The notes beneath the pieces are model-generated. The model searched no databases. It had not been told where the DNA came from and worked only from the letters and a program-made list of their open reading frames with translations. Below are positions 1-9,745 of a DNA stretch of 64,000 nucleotides, piece by piece; positions within the stretch are counted from its first letter, which is position 1; every line of letters begins with the position of its first letter. The stretch covers positions 1-64,000 of the forward strand of contig JAOARQ010000047.1 in the NCBI GenBank assembly GCA_025210455.1, written 5' to 3'. The DNA is from Pelagimonas sp. (GTDB lineage Bacteria; Pseudomonadota; Alphaproteobacteria; Rhodobacterales; Rhodobacteraceae). The position numbers and the translations under genes were made by a program.

Positions 1-828
1 CATGAAAAAGTCATGCAAAGTCGGGCGGGTATAGCCCTGCGCCGTGGCCACTTCGATGCTCACAGGGCGCTGGTTTTCCGCCTGAACCATCCCTTTGGAC
101 CCATGCACTTCGATGCGCTGATCATAGCCATAGCTGGCGCGACGCGAATTGAGGATGGTGGCCTGCTTCCCCGAAGCTGTCGTCAGAACGACAGTCGCGG
201 TGTCATAGTCATCCAGTTAGCGAATGCTGGGGTCAACCAGCGCAGCGGCGGTGGCGTAGACCTGCACAATCTCTTCGTCCAGCAGAAATCGCGCCATGTC
301 GAAATCATGGATTGTCATGTCCCGGAAGATCCCGCCTGAGACGCCAATATATTCATGTGGCGGCAGCCCCGGATCGCGTGAGGTAATGGTGATCTGTTCG
401 ACCTCACCGATGTCACCGCCCTCAATAGTGGCTTTCAAAGCCTGGAAATGCGGATCAAAACGCCGGTTGAACCCAATCATCAGCTTGGCATCGGTCTGCG
501 AAACAGTCTTGAGACAGGCGCGCACCCGCTCTGCGCTCAGGTCTACGGGTTTTTCGCAAAAGATCGCTTTGCCAGCTTTGGCAAAACGTTCAATCAGATC
601 CGCATGGGTATCTGTTGGGGTACAGATGATCACCGCATCCACATCAGCGGCGCTTTCAATGGAATCAATGTCACGCACCTGCGCGCCATAGGTTTCCGCC
701 AGAGCCTGTGCGGCACTTTCAAAAACATCCGTCACCGCAACAAGCTGTGCATTTGGGTTGGCACCAACGGCGCGCGCGTGCACCTGCCCGATGCGCCCCG
801 CCCCTAGAATTGCAATTCGCAATGTCAT
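1..828 (-). pseudogene. iolG: Inositol 2-dehydrogenase (iolG) interrupted by an in-frame TAA
   Basis: This is a Gfo/Idh/MocA-family NAD-dependent myo-inositol 2-dehydrogenase, the first step of inositol catabolism. The ATG at 828 follows an AAGGGTAAG-type ribosome site 4 nt after the upstream gene. An N-terminal Rossmann fold (GAGRIGQVHA), the CEKP motif and the GGIFRDMTIHDFDMAR segment are typical of IolG. A TAA at 219-217 ends translation after 204 residues, against about 330 for the family. The same frame continues without a break to the window edge and still reads as IolG ([39 protein letters not shown]). It is therefore a single nonsense change with no frameshift. One base turns AAA (Lys), CAA (Gln) or GAA (Glu) into TAA. 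The gene probably makes a truncated, inactive enzyme unless the stop is a sequencing error. Its 3' end lies outside the window. Confidence 0.85.
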
Positions 829-832
829 GTTC

Positions 833-1960
833 TTACCCTTCAATAGTGACGCGGGCCCCTGACCGGGCGCTTTCCGCAATGGCGTGGATCACTTTTTCAA
901 ACTCCAGCGCGGCGGTGAAATCCGGATAGGCCGCGCGGCCCTCTTTGATAGCAGTCAAAAGCTCAGCCGCTTCGATCACCTTCAGATCATTGAAACCCAG
1001 CTGATGCCCCGCCGCCGGGCAGAAATTGCCGTAAGGCGCATGTTCCGGCCCGGCCAGAATGGTTTTGAACCCCTGCTGGGATTTCGGCCCGCTGTTTTCA
1101 TACAGCTGCAGCTCATTCATCCGTTCCTGATCGAAACAGATCATGCCTTTTGTTCCGTGCACTTCAAAGGCCAGCCGGTTTTTACGGCCCCAGGCTGACC
1201 GCGACGTCGCGATGGACCCCTGCACACCATTGGCAAAGCGCACCAGGGCGCTTGCGGTGTCTTCGTTTTCGACCTGACCGTGCCCCTGGCCATCAGGCAT
1301 CGGGCGCGTAACATGCACGGTTTGCATATCGCCAATCAGGCTTTCGATTGGCCCCAGCAAGCCATAGGCCATAGACACCAGATGACAGCCCAGATCCCCC
1401 AAAGTGCCCAGTCCTGCATCTTTGATACGGGCGCGCCAGGTCCAGGGCAGGTCTGGGTCAGCCTGGTAATCTTCATCCACCCAGCCGCGGAAATGCACCG
1501 GGGTGCCGATCACACCGTCTGCAATCAGATCCTGCGCCAGCTTGAACACCGGGTTTTTCACATAGTTATAGCCCGTCAGGGTCAGCACACCCGCTTTGCG
1601 CGCGGCGACCTCCATTTCGATAGCATCCGCCAGCGTCAGCGCCATGGGCTTTTCACACCAGACATGTTTGCCCGCTGCGATCAGCTCAAGCGCCATTTCT
1701 TTGTGCAGCTGGTTCGGTGTGGTCACAGAAACGATATCAATCCCGGGGTCATTCAACAGACTGCGCCAGTCATCGCTGCTGTGTTCAAATCCAAACTGGG
1801 CCGCCATCGCAGCCGCTTTGTCCTGCGGGGTGTCGCACAGCGTCCTGAGCCGAATGGCGGGAAGATCGCCCATCACCGCATGCACATTGCGATATGCCAA
1901 AGCATGCGTTTTGCCCATATAGCCCGTGCCGATCAGGCCAATGCCCAGTGGATTGCCCAT
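833..1960 (-). CDS. Gfo/Idh/MocA-family oxidoreductase in the inositol cluster
   Basis: This is an NAD(P)-dependent dehydrogenase of 375 residues. It has the N-terminal GTGYMGKTHA dinucleotide-binding loop, the WCEKPMAL motif with the usual catalytic-site lysine near residue 100, and a C-terminal alpha/beta domain. The ATG at 1960 is preceded by GAGAGGAA; longer in-frame starts lack such a site and run into the divergent promoter. It is the first gene of the leftward unit, 4 nt before iolG, and is divergent from the RpiR regulator. Paralogues in inositol clusters oxidise myo-, scyllo- or chiro-inositol. The substrate here is inferred from position only. Because iolG is interrupted, this enzyme may carry the inositol-oxidising load, or it may act on another isomer. 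Confidence 0.85.
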   Translation of the reverse strand: MGNPLGIGLIGTGYMGKTHALAYRNVHAVMGDLPAIRLRTLCDTPQDKAAAMAAQFGFEHSSDDWRSLLNDPGIDIVSVTTPNQLHKEMALELIAAGKHVWCEKPMALTLADAIEMEVAARKAGVLTLTGYNYVKNPVFKLAQDLIADGVIGTPVHFRGWVDEDYQADPDLPWTWRARIKDAGLGTLGDLGCHLVSMAYGLLGPIESLIGDMQTVHVTRPMPDGQGHGQVENEDTASALVRFANGVQGSIATSRSAWGRKNRLAFEVHGTKGMICFDQERMNELQLYENSGPKSQQGFKTILAGPEHAPYGNFCPAAGHQLGFNDLKVIEAAELLTAIKEGRAAYPDFTAALEFEKVIHAIAESARSGARVTIEG

Positions 1961-1983
1961 CTGTGATTCCTCTCTGAGAGTAT

Positions 1984-1997
1984 GGAATAAATATTCT
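1984..1997. promoter_or_regulatory. Candidate IolR operator, GGAA-N6-TTCT
   Basis: The sequence GGAATAAATATTCT lies in the 89-bp gap between the divergent dehydrogenase and RpiR genes. It differs by one base from GGAA-N6-TTCC, the operator reported for the RpiR-type repressor IolR of Sinorhizobium meliloti. A second copy with the same deviation lies in front of the transporter operon. Its placement would let the regulator control its own gene and the leftward dehydrogenases. Confidence 0.6.
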
Positions 1998-2049
1998 ATA
2001 TCGGCTATCGTCGGACAAAGCCATTCTGTCAAGACCCACCGGAGCCAAT

Positions 2050-2865
2050 ATGCAGAACCCAGCCGCGCCGCAAAATGTCGAGATGTTCCATCAGCGTTTG
2101 CGCGATGTGTCTCAGACGCTTCCTAAAAGAATGCGGCAATGCGCTGAGTACCTGGCCGCGCATTCAGATCGTATCGCCTTTTGCACCGTGGCGGAACTGG
2201 CCTCGGCGGCGCAGGTTCAGCCCTCGGCCATGATGCGTTTTTGTCAGGTCATGGGGTTCAGCGGCTATTCCGAGATGCAAAAGCTGTTCAAGGATTCTGT
2301 TTCAACCGGTTTCCCCGATTACGAAAGCCGTCTGAGCGCCCTGCGCGACAGCGGCGCTGGCAGCCCCTCTGCACTGCTGGCGGAATTTGTCGATGCCGGG
2401 CGCATGTCCCTTGAAAATCTGACGAATACCGTTGATCCGCGAAGCCTGGACAGTGCTGTTGCGCAGTTGAGCAAGGCCAATATGATCCATGTGGTTGGTC
2501 TGCGGCGCGCTTTTCCGGTGGCGTCTTATCTGGTCTATGCCTTTGAAAAAATGCAGATCCCGGCGATGCTGCATGACGGCACAGGCAAGCTAAACCACCA
2601 GCACGCAATCCGGCAGGGCGATGCGTTGATTGCCATTACCTTTGCGCCCTATTCCGAAGATACTGTTGCGCTGGCCTCTCATTGCTCTGTTCAGAACATC
2701 CCGGTGGTTGCCATCACCGATACGCTGATCAGCCCGATTCAATTGAAAGGCGTCTTGCCGCTTTGTGTCTCCGAAGTGGATTTTGGCGCGTTCCGCTCCC
2801 TTTCCGCTACGCTTAGTCTGGCGATCACGCTTGCGGTCTCTATCGGAGCAGAGAAAAACGCTTAA
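2050..2865 (+). CDS. iolR: RpiR/MurR-family transcriptional regulator, probable inositol regulator
   Basis: This 271-residue protein has an N-terminal helix-turn-helix domain of the RpiR family (about residues 10-85: a CTVAELASAAQVQPSAMMRF recognition region, then MGFSGYSEMQKLF). A C-terminal SIS sugar-isomerase domain (about 125-260) normally senses a phosphorylated sugar. The ATG at 2050 has GGAG 6 nt upstream. It sits between the two arms of the inositol cluster, and both flanking promoters hold GGAA-N6-TTCT. In rhizobia the homologous IolR represses iol genes and is relieved by a catabolic intermediate. The same role is inferred here from family and position. Confidence 0.75.
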   Translation: MQNPAAPQNVEMFHQRLRDVSQTLPKRMRQCAEYLAAHSDRIAFCTVAELASAAQVQPSAMMRFCQVMGFSGYSEMQKLFKDSVSTGFPDYESRLSALRDSGAGSPSALLAEFVDAGRMSLENLTNTVDPRSLDSAVAQLSKANMIHVVGLRRAFPVASYLVYAFEKMQIPAMLHDGTGKLNHQHAIRQGDALIAITFAPYSEDTVALASHCSVQNIPVVAITDTLISPIQLKGVLPLCVSEVDFGAFRSLSATLSLAITLAVSIGAEKNA

Positions 2866-2897
2866 CGTAGAATTAAATATTGAAATTGGATCAAAAT

Positions 2898-2911
2898 GGA
2901 ATGTATGTTCT
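2898..2911. promoter_or_regulatory. Candidate IolR operator before the inositol transporter operon
   Basis: GGAATGTATGTTCT has the same GGAA-N6-TTCT layout as the site at 1984-1997. It lies 82 bp before the start codon of the binding-protein gene, downstream of the RpiR gene, where it could overlap the promoter of the transporter-iolCDEB operon. Confidence 0.6.
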
Positions 2912-2952
2912 ATTCTGTGACGCCTCACCAGTGAGTCGCGCCACAATTGCAC

Positions 2953-2972
2953 CATGGGCCTACCCGCCCATG
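2953..2972 (+). other. Inverted repeat in the 5' leader of the transporter operon
   Basis: CATGGGC and GCCCATG form perfect 7-bp arms around a 6-nt spacer, ending about 9 nt before the GGGAGG ribosome site of the next gene. It could fold in the mRNA leader or be a protein site. Function is unknown. Confidence 0.4.
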
Positions 2973-2992
2973 AATGTCTTTGGGAGGACATC

Positions 2993-3934
2993 ATGAAGAA
3001 ACTTTTGACCACCGTCGCGGCGGCAGCTGTCTGCACGCTTGGCGCCATCGCACCTGCGGCTGCGGAAGGCGAGAAATACGTTCTTGTCAGCCACGCCCCT
3101 GACAGCGACAGCTGGTGGAACACCATTAAAAACGGTCTGGCCCTCGCGGGCGGGCAGATGAATGTCGAGGTTGAGTATCGCAACCCGCCAACCGGCGATC
3201 TGGCCGATATGGCGCGTATCATCGAACAGGCCGCCGCTTCTGCTCCGAACGGGATCATCACAACGCTTGCGGATTATGACGTTCTGTCCGGCCCTATTCA
3301 GGCCGCGATCGATTCCGGTGTTGATGTGGTCATCATGAACTCTGGCTCACCGGATCAGGCGCGCGAGCTGGGCGCATTGATGTATGTGGGTCAGCCTGAA
3401 TATGACGCAGGTTATGCGGCTGGTCAGCGCGCCAAAGGCGATGGCATCGGCTCATTCCTGTGTGTGAACCACTATATCTCAAACCCGGCGTCGACCGAAC
3501 GCTGCCAGGGCTTTGCGGATGGTCTGGGCGTTGAACTGGGCAACCAGATGATCGATTCCGGTCAGGACCCCTCTGAGATCAAAAACAAGGTGCAGGCCTA
3601 TCTATCGGCCAACCCTGAAACCGATGCGATCCTGACACTGGGCCCGACCTCGGCTGATCCGACCCTGCTGGCGCTGGAAGAAGACGGCCTGAGCGGCGAA
3701 ATCTATTTCGGCACCTTTGATCTGGGCGAAGAGATCGTCAAAGGCATCAAATCAGGCGCGATCAAATGGGGCATCGACCAGCAGCCCTTCCTGCAGGCCT
3801 ATCTGCCGGTTGTAGTTCTGACCAACTATCACCGTTTCGGCGTTCTGCCTGGCAACAATATCAACTCTGGCCCGGGTTTCGTAACTGCGGACGGTCTGGA
3901 AATGATCGAAAAATTCGCTGGCGAATACCGCTGA
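2993..3934 (+). CDS. Periplasmic sugar/inositol-binding protein of an ABC transporter
   Basis: This is a type I periplasmic binding protein (peripla_BP_4, ribose/fructose/inositol class) of 313 residues. It has a signal peptide of about 24 residues ending AAPAAAEG, then the mature start KYVLVSHAPDSDSWWNTIKNG. The ATG at 2993 has GGGAGG 9 nt upstream; an in-frame ATG at 2954 lies within the leader inverted repeat and is less likely. It is the first gene of an operon with a permease, an ATPase and iolCDEB. This placement suggests it captures myo-inositol in the periplasm, although FrcB-like fructose binders look similar. Confidence 0.85.
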   Translation: MKKLLTTVAAAAVCTLGAIAPAAAEGEKYVLVSHAPDSDSWWNTIKNGLALAGGQMNVEVEYRNPPTGDLADMARIIEQAAASAPNGIITTLADYDVLSGPIQAAIDSGVDVVIMNSGSPDQARELGALMYVGQPEYDAGYAAGQRAKGDGIGSFLCVNHYISNPASTERCQGFADGLGVELGNQMIDSGQDPSEIKNKVQAYLSANPETDAILTLGPTSADPTLLALEEDGLSGEIYFGTFDLGEEIVKGIKSGAIKWGIDQQPFLQAYLPVVVLTNYHRFGVLPGNNINSGPGFVTADGLEMIEKFAGEYR

Positions 3935-3948
3935 TTTTTCCTCCTGCA

Positions 3949-3974
3949 GGGCGGCCGGAGCGATTTGGCCGCCC
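3949..3974 (+). other. Intercistronic stem-loop after the binding-protein gene
   Basis: GGGCGGCC and GGCCGCCC form a perfect 8-bp stem around a 10-nt loop, 15 nt after the binding-protein stop codon and before the permease gene. There is no T-run after it, so it is more likely an mRNA-stabilising or partial-attenuation structure than a terminator. Confidence 0.55.
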
Positions 3975-4024
3975 TCATTATATCTGAAATCCTGACGAAC
4001 CCGAAAGGACCCGTGAGGCCCCCC

Positions 4025-5146
4025 ATGTCCAATGCACAAACACCATCCGCGACGGATGAACGGATCAAATCCCGTTCCCGGTTTCGCGAAGCGCTGATCC
4101 GCCCTGAACTGGGTGGGATCGTTGGAACCGTCGCTGTTTTTGTCTTCTTTGCCCTGTTTGCTTTTGACAGCGGCATGTTCACCTCGAAAGGGGTCCTGAA
4201 CTGGAGCCAGGTTTCAGCGCAATTCATGATCATCGCCGTGGGTGCCTGCCTGCTGATGATTGCCGGTGAATTTGATCTGTCGGTCGGCTCAATGATTGGG
4301 TTTGCCGGGATGATGATCGCGATTCTCGCGGTGACGTTGGGCTGGCCAGTCTGGATGGCGATCATCGTGACATTCATTGTCTGTACAGCAATTGGGGCAT
4401 TAAACGGATTTATTGTCATCCGCACCGGGCTGCCCAGCTTTATCGTGACACTGGCCTTTCTGTTCATTCTGCGCGGGTTCACCATCTATTTCCCGCAGAC
4501 CATCGAACGCAAAACCATCATTGGTGGCATCAAAGACGCCGCCGAAGGCGATTGGCTGGCGGCGCTGTTTGGCGGCAAAATTCTAACCGGTCTGTTTTCC
4601 TGGTTCGGCGACATTGGCCTGATCGAAACATTCTCGCGCGGGTCACGTGCAGGGCAGCCGATTGTTGATGGTATTCCAATGCTGATCGTCTGGGCGCTGG
4701 TGCTGGTGGTCTTTGGCCATGTGCTGCTGACCAAAACCAAATTCGGCAACTGGATCTTTGCTGCTGGCGGCGATGCGGAAGCGGCGCGCAATTCCGGTGT
4801 GCCTGTGAACCGGGTGAAAATCCTGATGTTCATGTTCACCGCCTTTTGCGCAACCGTCTTTGCCACCTGTCAGGTGATGGAATTTGGCTCTGCCGGGTCA
4901 GACCGGGGTCTGCTGAAAGAATTCGAAGCCATCATCGCCGTTGTCATCGGTGGTGCGCTGTTGACCGGAGGTTATGGATCGGTTCTGGGCGCAGCGCTTG
5001 GGGCACTGATCTTTGGTGGCGTGCAGCAGGGCCTGTTCTTTGCGGGTGTTGAAAGCTCGCTGTTTCGGGTGTTCCTGGGTCTGATCCTGCTGGCTGCGGT
5101 GATCCTGAACACCTACATCCGCCGCATGATCACTGGCGAACGCTAA
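4025..5146 (+). CDS. Sugar/inositol ABC transporter permease
   Basis: This is a BPD_transp_2-family (RbsC/FrcC-type) inner-membrane permease of 373 residues with about nine hydrophobic segments. The [16 protein letters not shown] segment (about residues 79-94) is the family signature for the loop that contacts the ATPase. A later [20 protein letters not shown] segment is also typical. The ATG at 4025 follows the intercistronic stem-loop by about 50 nt; an upstream TTG in the same frame reads through that hairpin and is rejected. It forms the channel for the binding protein encoded before it and is followed 10 nt later by the ATPase gene. Confidence 0.87.
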   Translation: MSNAQTPSATDERIKSRSRFREALIRPELGGIVGTVAVFVFFALFAFDSGMFTSKGVLNWSQVSAQFMIIAVGACLLMIAGEFDLSVGSMIGFAGMMIAILAVTLGWPVWMAIIVTFIVCTAIGALNGFIVIRTGLPSFIVTLAFLFILRGFTIYFPQTIERKTIIGGIKDAAEGDWLAALFGGKILTGLFSWFGDIGLIETFSRGSRAGQPIVDGIPMLIVWALVLVVFGHVLLTKTKFGNWIFAAGGDAEAARNSGVPVNRVKILMFMFTAFCATVFATCQVMEFGSAGSDRGLLKEFEAIIAVVIGGALLTGGYGSVLGAALGALIFGGVQQGLFFAGVESSLFRVFLGLILLAAVILNTYIRRMITGER

Positions 5147-5156
5147 GGGGACGGAC

Positions 5157-5975
5157 ATGACTGAAGATACAAAATTCCATCATGGCGATCCGGCTCCGGC
5201 CAAACCGCTGATTGAAATGAAAGACATCCAGAAGCACTTTGGATCAGTGATCGCGCTGGCGGGGGTTTCGGTGAATGTCTATCCCGGCGAATGCCATTGC
5301 CTGCTGGGCGACAACGGCGCGGGGAAATCCACCTTTATCAAGACCATGTCGGGGGTGCATAAGCCAACATCGGGCGAGATCCTCTTTGAAGGCAAGCCCA
5401 TGCGCTTTGAAGACCCCCGCGATGCCATCGCCGCCGGAATTGCAACCGTGCACCAGCATCTGGCGATGATCCCGCTGATGTCGGTCAGCCGCAACTTTTT
5501 CATGGGCAATGAGCCGGTGAAAAAGATCGCGGGAATGCGGTTTTTCGATCATGACTATGCCAACAAAATCACCATGGAAGAGATGCGCAAGATGGGCATC
5601 AACCTGCGTGGGCCCGATCAGGCAGTGGGCACCCTGTCAGGTGGCGAACGTCAGACAGTGGCCATCGCCCGTGCGGTGCATTTTGGCGCCAAGGTTCTGA
5701 TCCTCGACGAACCGACATCCGCGCTTGGGGTGCGTCAGACCGCCAATGTGCTGGCCACAATCGACAAGGTGCGCAAACAGGGCATCGGCGTGGTCTTTAT
5801 TACGCACAATGTCCGCCACGCCATGGCGGTTGGCGATCGCTTTACGGTGCTGAACCGGGGGCAGACCCTGGGCACAGCCAAACGCGGCGAGATCACCCAG
5901 GAAGAGCTGCAGGATCTCATGGCCGGTGGCCAGGAACTTGCGACGCTCGAAGGTAGCCTCGACGGCACCGTCTAA
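5157..5975 (+). CDS. Sugar/inositol ABC transporter ATP-binding protein (single ABC domain)
   Basis: This cytoplasmic ATPase has 272 residues and one ABC domain. It has a Walker [10 protein letters not shown] at about residue 52, the signature LSGGERQ at about 160, Walker [13 protein letters not shown], and the switch histidine in [10 protein letters not shown]. RbsA and IatA-type ATPases usually carry two fused ABC domains of about 500 residues. This single-domain form resembles FrcA, so it presumably works as a homodimer. The gene ends 10 nt before iolC, and the whole run reads as one transcript. Confidence 0.87.
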   Translation: MTEDTKFHHGDPAPAKPLIEMKDIQKHFGSVIALAGVSVNVYPGECHCLLGDNGAGKSTFIKTMSGVHKPTSGEILFEGKPMRFEDPRDAIAAGIATVHQHLAMIPLMSVSRNFFMGNEPVKKIAGMRFFDHDYANKITMEEMRKMGINLRGPDQAVGTLSGGERQTVAIARAVHFGAKVLILDEPTSALGVRQTANVLATIDKVRKQGIGVVFITHNVRHAMAVGDRFTVLNRGQTLGTAKRGEITQEELQDLMAGGQELATLEGSLDGTV

Positions 5976-5985
5976 GGACAAGAAA

Positions 5986-7899
5986 ATGCAGAAATCTCTT
6001 GATATCATCACCATTGGTCGCGCTGGCGTGGATCTTTATGGCAGCCAGATCGGTGGCCGCCTTGAAGACATGGGATCGTTTGAAAAATACATCGGCGGTT
6101 CCCCCACCAATATGGCGACGGGCACGGCACGGCTTGGCCTGAAATCCGGGCTGATCAGCCGTGTCGGTGATGAACACATGGGCCGCTTTATCCGCGAAGA
6201 GCTGATCCGCGAAGGTGTGGATGTACGTGGCGTGGCCACGGATCCAGAGCGGCTGACCGCGCTGGTTATCCTTGGCATCCGTGACGAAGAGCAGTTTCCC
6301 CTGATCTTCTATCGAGAGAACTGCGCCGATATGGCCCTGTCCGAAGACGACATCGACGAAGCGCTGATCGCCGACAGCCGCGCGGTGGTGGCCACTGGCA
6401 CGCATCTGTCGCACAGCAAAACCACAACCGCCGTGATCAAGGCGCTTGAGCTGGCCAAGAAACATGGTGGCCGCCGCGCGCTGGATATTGATTACCGCCC
6501 CAATCTTTGGGGGGTGGCCGGGCATGGCGATGGTGAAAGCCGCTTTGTCGAAAGCGCCGCCGTCACCGCCAAGCTGCAATCCACCCTGCATCATTTCGAT
6601 CTGATCGTCGGCACCGAGGAAGAATTCCACATTGCCGGCGGCTCAACAGACACGATTGCAGCGTTGCGCGCTGTGCGCGCAGTGTCAGGTGCGACACTGG
6701 TCTGCAAACGCGGCCCGATGGGCGCGGTGGCCTTTGAAGGCGATATCCCCGACAGTCTGGATGACGGCCAGACAGGCCCCGGTTTCCCGATCGAAGTGTT
6801 CAATGTGCTGGGGGCGGGCGATGGCTTTATGTCGGGCCTGCTGAAAGGCTGGATGGAAGACGCCGACTGGCCCACCACACTGACCTATGCCAATGCCTGC
6901 GGTGCGCTGGCCGTCAGCCGCCATGGCTGCACCCCGGCTTATCCCTCGCAGGAAGAGCTGGCGTTCTTCCTGAAACGCGGCGTTGTGCAGCCCGATCTGC
7001 GCAACGACACCGCGCTGGAACAGATCCACTGGTCCACCAACCGCAAAAGCGACTGGTCGACCATGCGGGTTTTCGCCTTTGATCACCGCATTCAACTGGA
7101 AGAGATGCCCGGCTATTCGCTGGAAAAAGGCGGCACCTTCAAAGAGCTTTGCCTTCGGGCGGCGCAACAGGTGCAGGACGGCAAGGCAGGATACGGCATC
7201 CTGTGTGACAATCGCATTGGCAAAACCGCACTGCACAAGGCCAGCGGCACCGATCTGTGGATTGGTCGCCCGGTGGAATGGCCGGGATCGCGCCCGCTGC
7301 GCTATGAGCCTCAGCTTGGCCCGGATTTTGGCGGGCTGAAGGAATGGCCGCGCAACAATGTTGTAAAGGCGCTGTGCTTCTGCCACCCCGATGATGATGA
7401 GGCCATGTGGCAGGATCATCTGGGCACGATTACCCAGCTGTTCACTGCCGCGCGCCGCAATGGGCTGGAATTCCTGCTAGAGGTCATCCCCTCAAAGGTT
7501 GGCCCTGTAGAGGCGCAGACCACGCCGCTGATCATTCAGCGCTTTTACGATGCCGGTATCTTCCCCGATTGGTGGAAGCTTGAACCCTTCACAACAGAGG
7601 CTGACTGGCAGGCCGCCGTGGATGCGATTGAAAAGAACGACACCAACACCCGTGGCATTGTTGTTCTGGGTCTGGATGCCCCTGAAAATGATCTTGCCGC
7701 AAGCTTTGCCCTTGCAGCGCAACAGCCCTTGGTCAAAGGATTTGCCGTGGGCCGGACAATCTTTGGCGATGCCGCCCGCGCCTGGATGCGCGGGGATATC
7801 ACTGATGCTCAGGCCGTTGCAGATATGACCGAAAAATTCAGCCGCCTCGCAGGCATCTGGGATCAGGCACGCGCACAGGCACAGGGAGACGCCCAATGA
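5986..7899 (+). CDS. iolC: 5-dehydro-2-deoxygluconokinase fused to a DUF2090 aldolase-like domain
   Basis: The protein has 637 residues, about twice a simple IolC. Residues 1 to about 330 are a PfkB-family kinase (IGRAGVDLYG start, GGSPTNMATG substrate region, and NVLGAGDGFMSG with the catalytic Asp) that phosphorylates 2-deoxy-5-keto-D-gluconate. The remaining part is DUF2090 (from about STMRVFAFDHRIQLEEM), a TIM-barrel related to class I aldolases. It is thought to cleave the phosphorylated product into DHAP and malonate semialdehyde, replacing IolJ. The ATG at 5986 is chosen over an in-frame start inside the ATPase gene. The last four bases overlap iolD. The fusion is common in alphaproteobacteria. 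Confidence 0.9.
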   Translation: MQKSLDIITIGRAGVDLYGSQIGGRLEDMGSFEKYIGGSPTNMATGTARLGLKSGLISRVGDEHMGRFIREELIREGVDVRGVATDPERLTALVILGIRDEEQFPLIFYRENCADMALSEDDIDEALIADSRAVVATGTHLSHSKTTTAVIKALELAKKHGGRRALDIDYRPNLWGVAGHGDGESRFVESAAVTAKLQSTLHHFDLIVGTEEEFHIAGGSTDTIAALRAVRAVSGATLVCKRGPMGAVAFEGDIPDSLDDGQTGPGFPIEVFNVLGAGDGFMSGLLKGWMEDADWPTTLTYANACGALAVSRHGCTPAYPSQEELAFFLKRGVVQPDLRNDTALEQIHWSTNRKSDWSTMRVFAFDHRIQLEEMPGYSLEKGGTFKELCLRAAQQVQDGKAGYGILCDNRIGKTALHKASGTDLWIGRPVEWPGSRPLRYEPQLGPDFGGLKEWPRNNVVKALCFCHPDDDEAMWQDHLGTITQLFTAARRNGLEFLLEVIPSKVGPVEAQTTPLIIQRFYDAGIFPDWWKLEPFTTEADWQAAVDAIEKNDTNTRGIVVLGLDAPENDLAASFALAAQQPLVKGFAVGRTIFGDAARAWMRGDITDAQAVADMTEKFSRLAGIWDQARAQAQGDAQ

Positions 7900-9737
7900 C
7901 ACAGACGATCCGACTGACCGCCGCGCAGGCCATGGTGAAATGGCTCTCTGTGCAGATGACCCCAGACGGGGATCGTTTTGTCGATGGGGCCTGGGGCATC
8001 TTTGGCCACGGCAACGTCGCGGGTCTGGGCGAAGCGCTGCATGACGCAGGCGCAGAGTTTCCCACATGGCGCGGGCAGAACGAACAAACCATGGCCCATG
8101 CCGCCATTGCCTATGCCAAGGCCCATAAACGCCGCCGCGTGCAGGCCGTGACCAGCTCAATCGGGCCGGGGGCCACCAATATGGTCACCGCCGCCGCGCT
8201 GGCCCATGTAAACCGCCTGCCCGTGCTGTTCATTCCCGGCGATGTCTTTGCCAACCGCCGCCCTGATCCGGTGCTGCAACAGGTCGAAGACTTTGACGAT
8301 GGCACTGTTTCGGCCAATGACTGCTTTCGCCCGGTCAGCCGCTATTTTGATCGCATCACCCGCCCCGAACATCTGCTGACCGCCCTGCCCCGCGCGCTGC
8401 GCACCATGACAGACCCGGCCAATTGCGGCCCGGTGACCCTGTCGTTCTGTCAGGATGTTCAGACCGAGGCCTATGACTATCCGCAGGCTTTCTTTGAGCC
8501 CAGAACATGGCATATCCGCCGCCCGGAACCTGACACGCGCGAATTGCAAGAGGTCGCAGATCTGATCAAAGCGGCGCAAAACCCCGTGCTGCTGTGCGGC
8601 GGCGGTGTGATCTATTCAGGCGCAGAAGACACTCTGGCTGAATTCGCCACAAAACACGGCATTCCGGTGATCGAAACACAGGCGGGTAAATCTGCGCTGG
8701 CGCAGTCGCATGAGATGAACTTTGGTGCCTCAGGGGTGGATGGATCAGCCGCGGCAAATGCGCTGTCGGTGGATGCCGATCTGGTGATCGGCGTTGGCAC
8801 CCGCTTTCAGGATTTCACCACCGGCAGCTGGGCTCTGTTCCAGAACCCGGATCGCAGACTGGTCTCGATCAACGTGCATGGCTATGACGCCGATAAACAC
8901 GGGGCCGTGGGCCTTGTGGGCGATGCCAGGGTGACGCTGCAGGCGCTTTCCGACAAGCTGGGGGATCATCATGCAGGCAGCTATGATCCCCAGTCACGTC
9001 TGGACTGGCTGGCCGCTGTTGATCGCCACTGCGCAGATCGCAAAGGCGGCGCAGGCTATCGCCCGATTGATGCCGAGGTGATCGGCGCGGTGCAACGCAC
9101 CTCTGACACCCGCACCGTTGCCATGTGCGCAGCGGGCACCATGCCCGGCGCGCTGAAGCTGCTGTGGCAGCCTGCGCAGGGCGGCTATCATATGGAATAC
9201 GGCTTTAGCTGCATGGGCTATGAGATCGCTGGCGCCATGGGGCTGAAACTTGCGCAGCCCGACCGGGATGTGGTGTGTTTTGTGGGCGATGGCTCTTACA
9301 TGATGGCCAATTCCGAACTGGCCACCGCCGTGATGCGCCGTGTGCCCTTTACCGTGGTTCTGACCGATAACCGGGGCTATGGCTGTATCAACCGCCTGCA
9401 AATGCACACCGGCAACGAGCGTTTCAATAACCTCTATGCCGATTGCAACATCGAAGACCAGCCCGAGATCGACTATGTCGCCCATGCCGCCGCAATGGGG
9501 GCCCATGCGGCCAAGGCGGAAAGCATCGCAGATCTGGAAGCCAAACTGCATGAGGCCAAATCGCGCCCGATCCCAACCGTTATCGTGATTGAAACCGATC
9601 CGATGCAGGGCCCGGGCGAAGCGGGCGGTGGCTTTTGGTGGGATGTGGCCGTGCCAGAAGTCGCCCGCAGCGAAAAACTAAAACAGGCCCGCGCCGCCTA
9701 TGAAGCTGCAATGGCTGACCAGAACCTTGTGAATTGA
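7896..9737 (+). CDS. iolD: 3D-(3,5/4)-trihydroxycyclohexane-1,2-dione hydrolase
   Basis: IolD opens the ring of the diketo-inositol intermediate to give 5-deoxyglucuronate. The protein has 613 residues with the three-domain layout of thiamine-diphosphate enzymes. These are an N-terminal Pyr domain ([13 protein letters not shown], and the catalytic Glu region in [12 protein letters not shown]), a central domain, and a C-terminal PP domain. The cofactor motif starts GDGSYMM near residue 465 and closes with [10 protein letters not shown]. It overlaps iolC by four bases (ATGA), suggesting translational coupling, and is followed by iolE after 8 nt. Confidence 0.93.
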   Translation: MTQTIRLTAAQAMVKWLSVQMTPDGDRFVDGAWGIFGHGNVAGLGEALHDAGAEFPTWRGQNEQTMAHAAIAYAKAHKRRRVQAVTSSIGPGATNMVTAAALAHVNRLPVLFIPGDVFANRRPDPVLQQVEDFDDGTVSANDCFRPVSRYFDRITRPEHLLTALPRALRTMTDPANCGPVTLSFCQDVQTEAYDYPQAFFEPRTWHIRRPEPDTRELQEVADLIKAAQNPVLLCGGGVIYSGAEDTLAEFATKHGIPVIETQAGKSALAQSHEMNFGASGVDGSAAANALSVDADLVIGVGTRFQDFTTGSWALFQNPDRRLVSINVHGYDADKHGAVGLVGDARVTLQALSDKLGDHHAGSYDPQSRLDWLAAVDRHCADRKGGAGYRPIDAEVIGAVQRTSDTRTVAMCAAGTMPGALKLLWQPAQGGYHMEYGFSCMGYEIAGAMGLKLAQPDRDVVCFVGDGSYMMANSELATAVMRRVPFTVVLTDNRGYGCINRLQMHTGNERFNNLYADCNIEDQPEIDYVAHAAAMGAHAAKAESIADLEAKLHEAKSRPIPTVIVIETDPMQGPGEAGGGFWWDVAVPEVARSEKLKQARAAYEAAMADQNLVN

Positions 9738-9745
9738 GACACAAC

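Noticed and set aside
217-219. Recoding of the in-frame stop in iolG
   Set aside because: The stop is TAA. Selenocysteine insertion uses TGA and pyrrolysine insertion uses TAG, so a nonsense mutation or sequencing error fits better.
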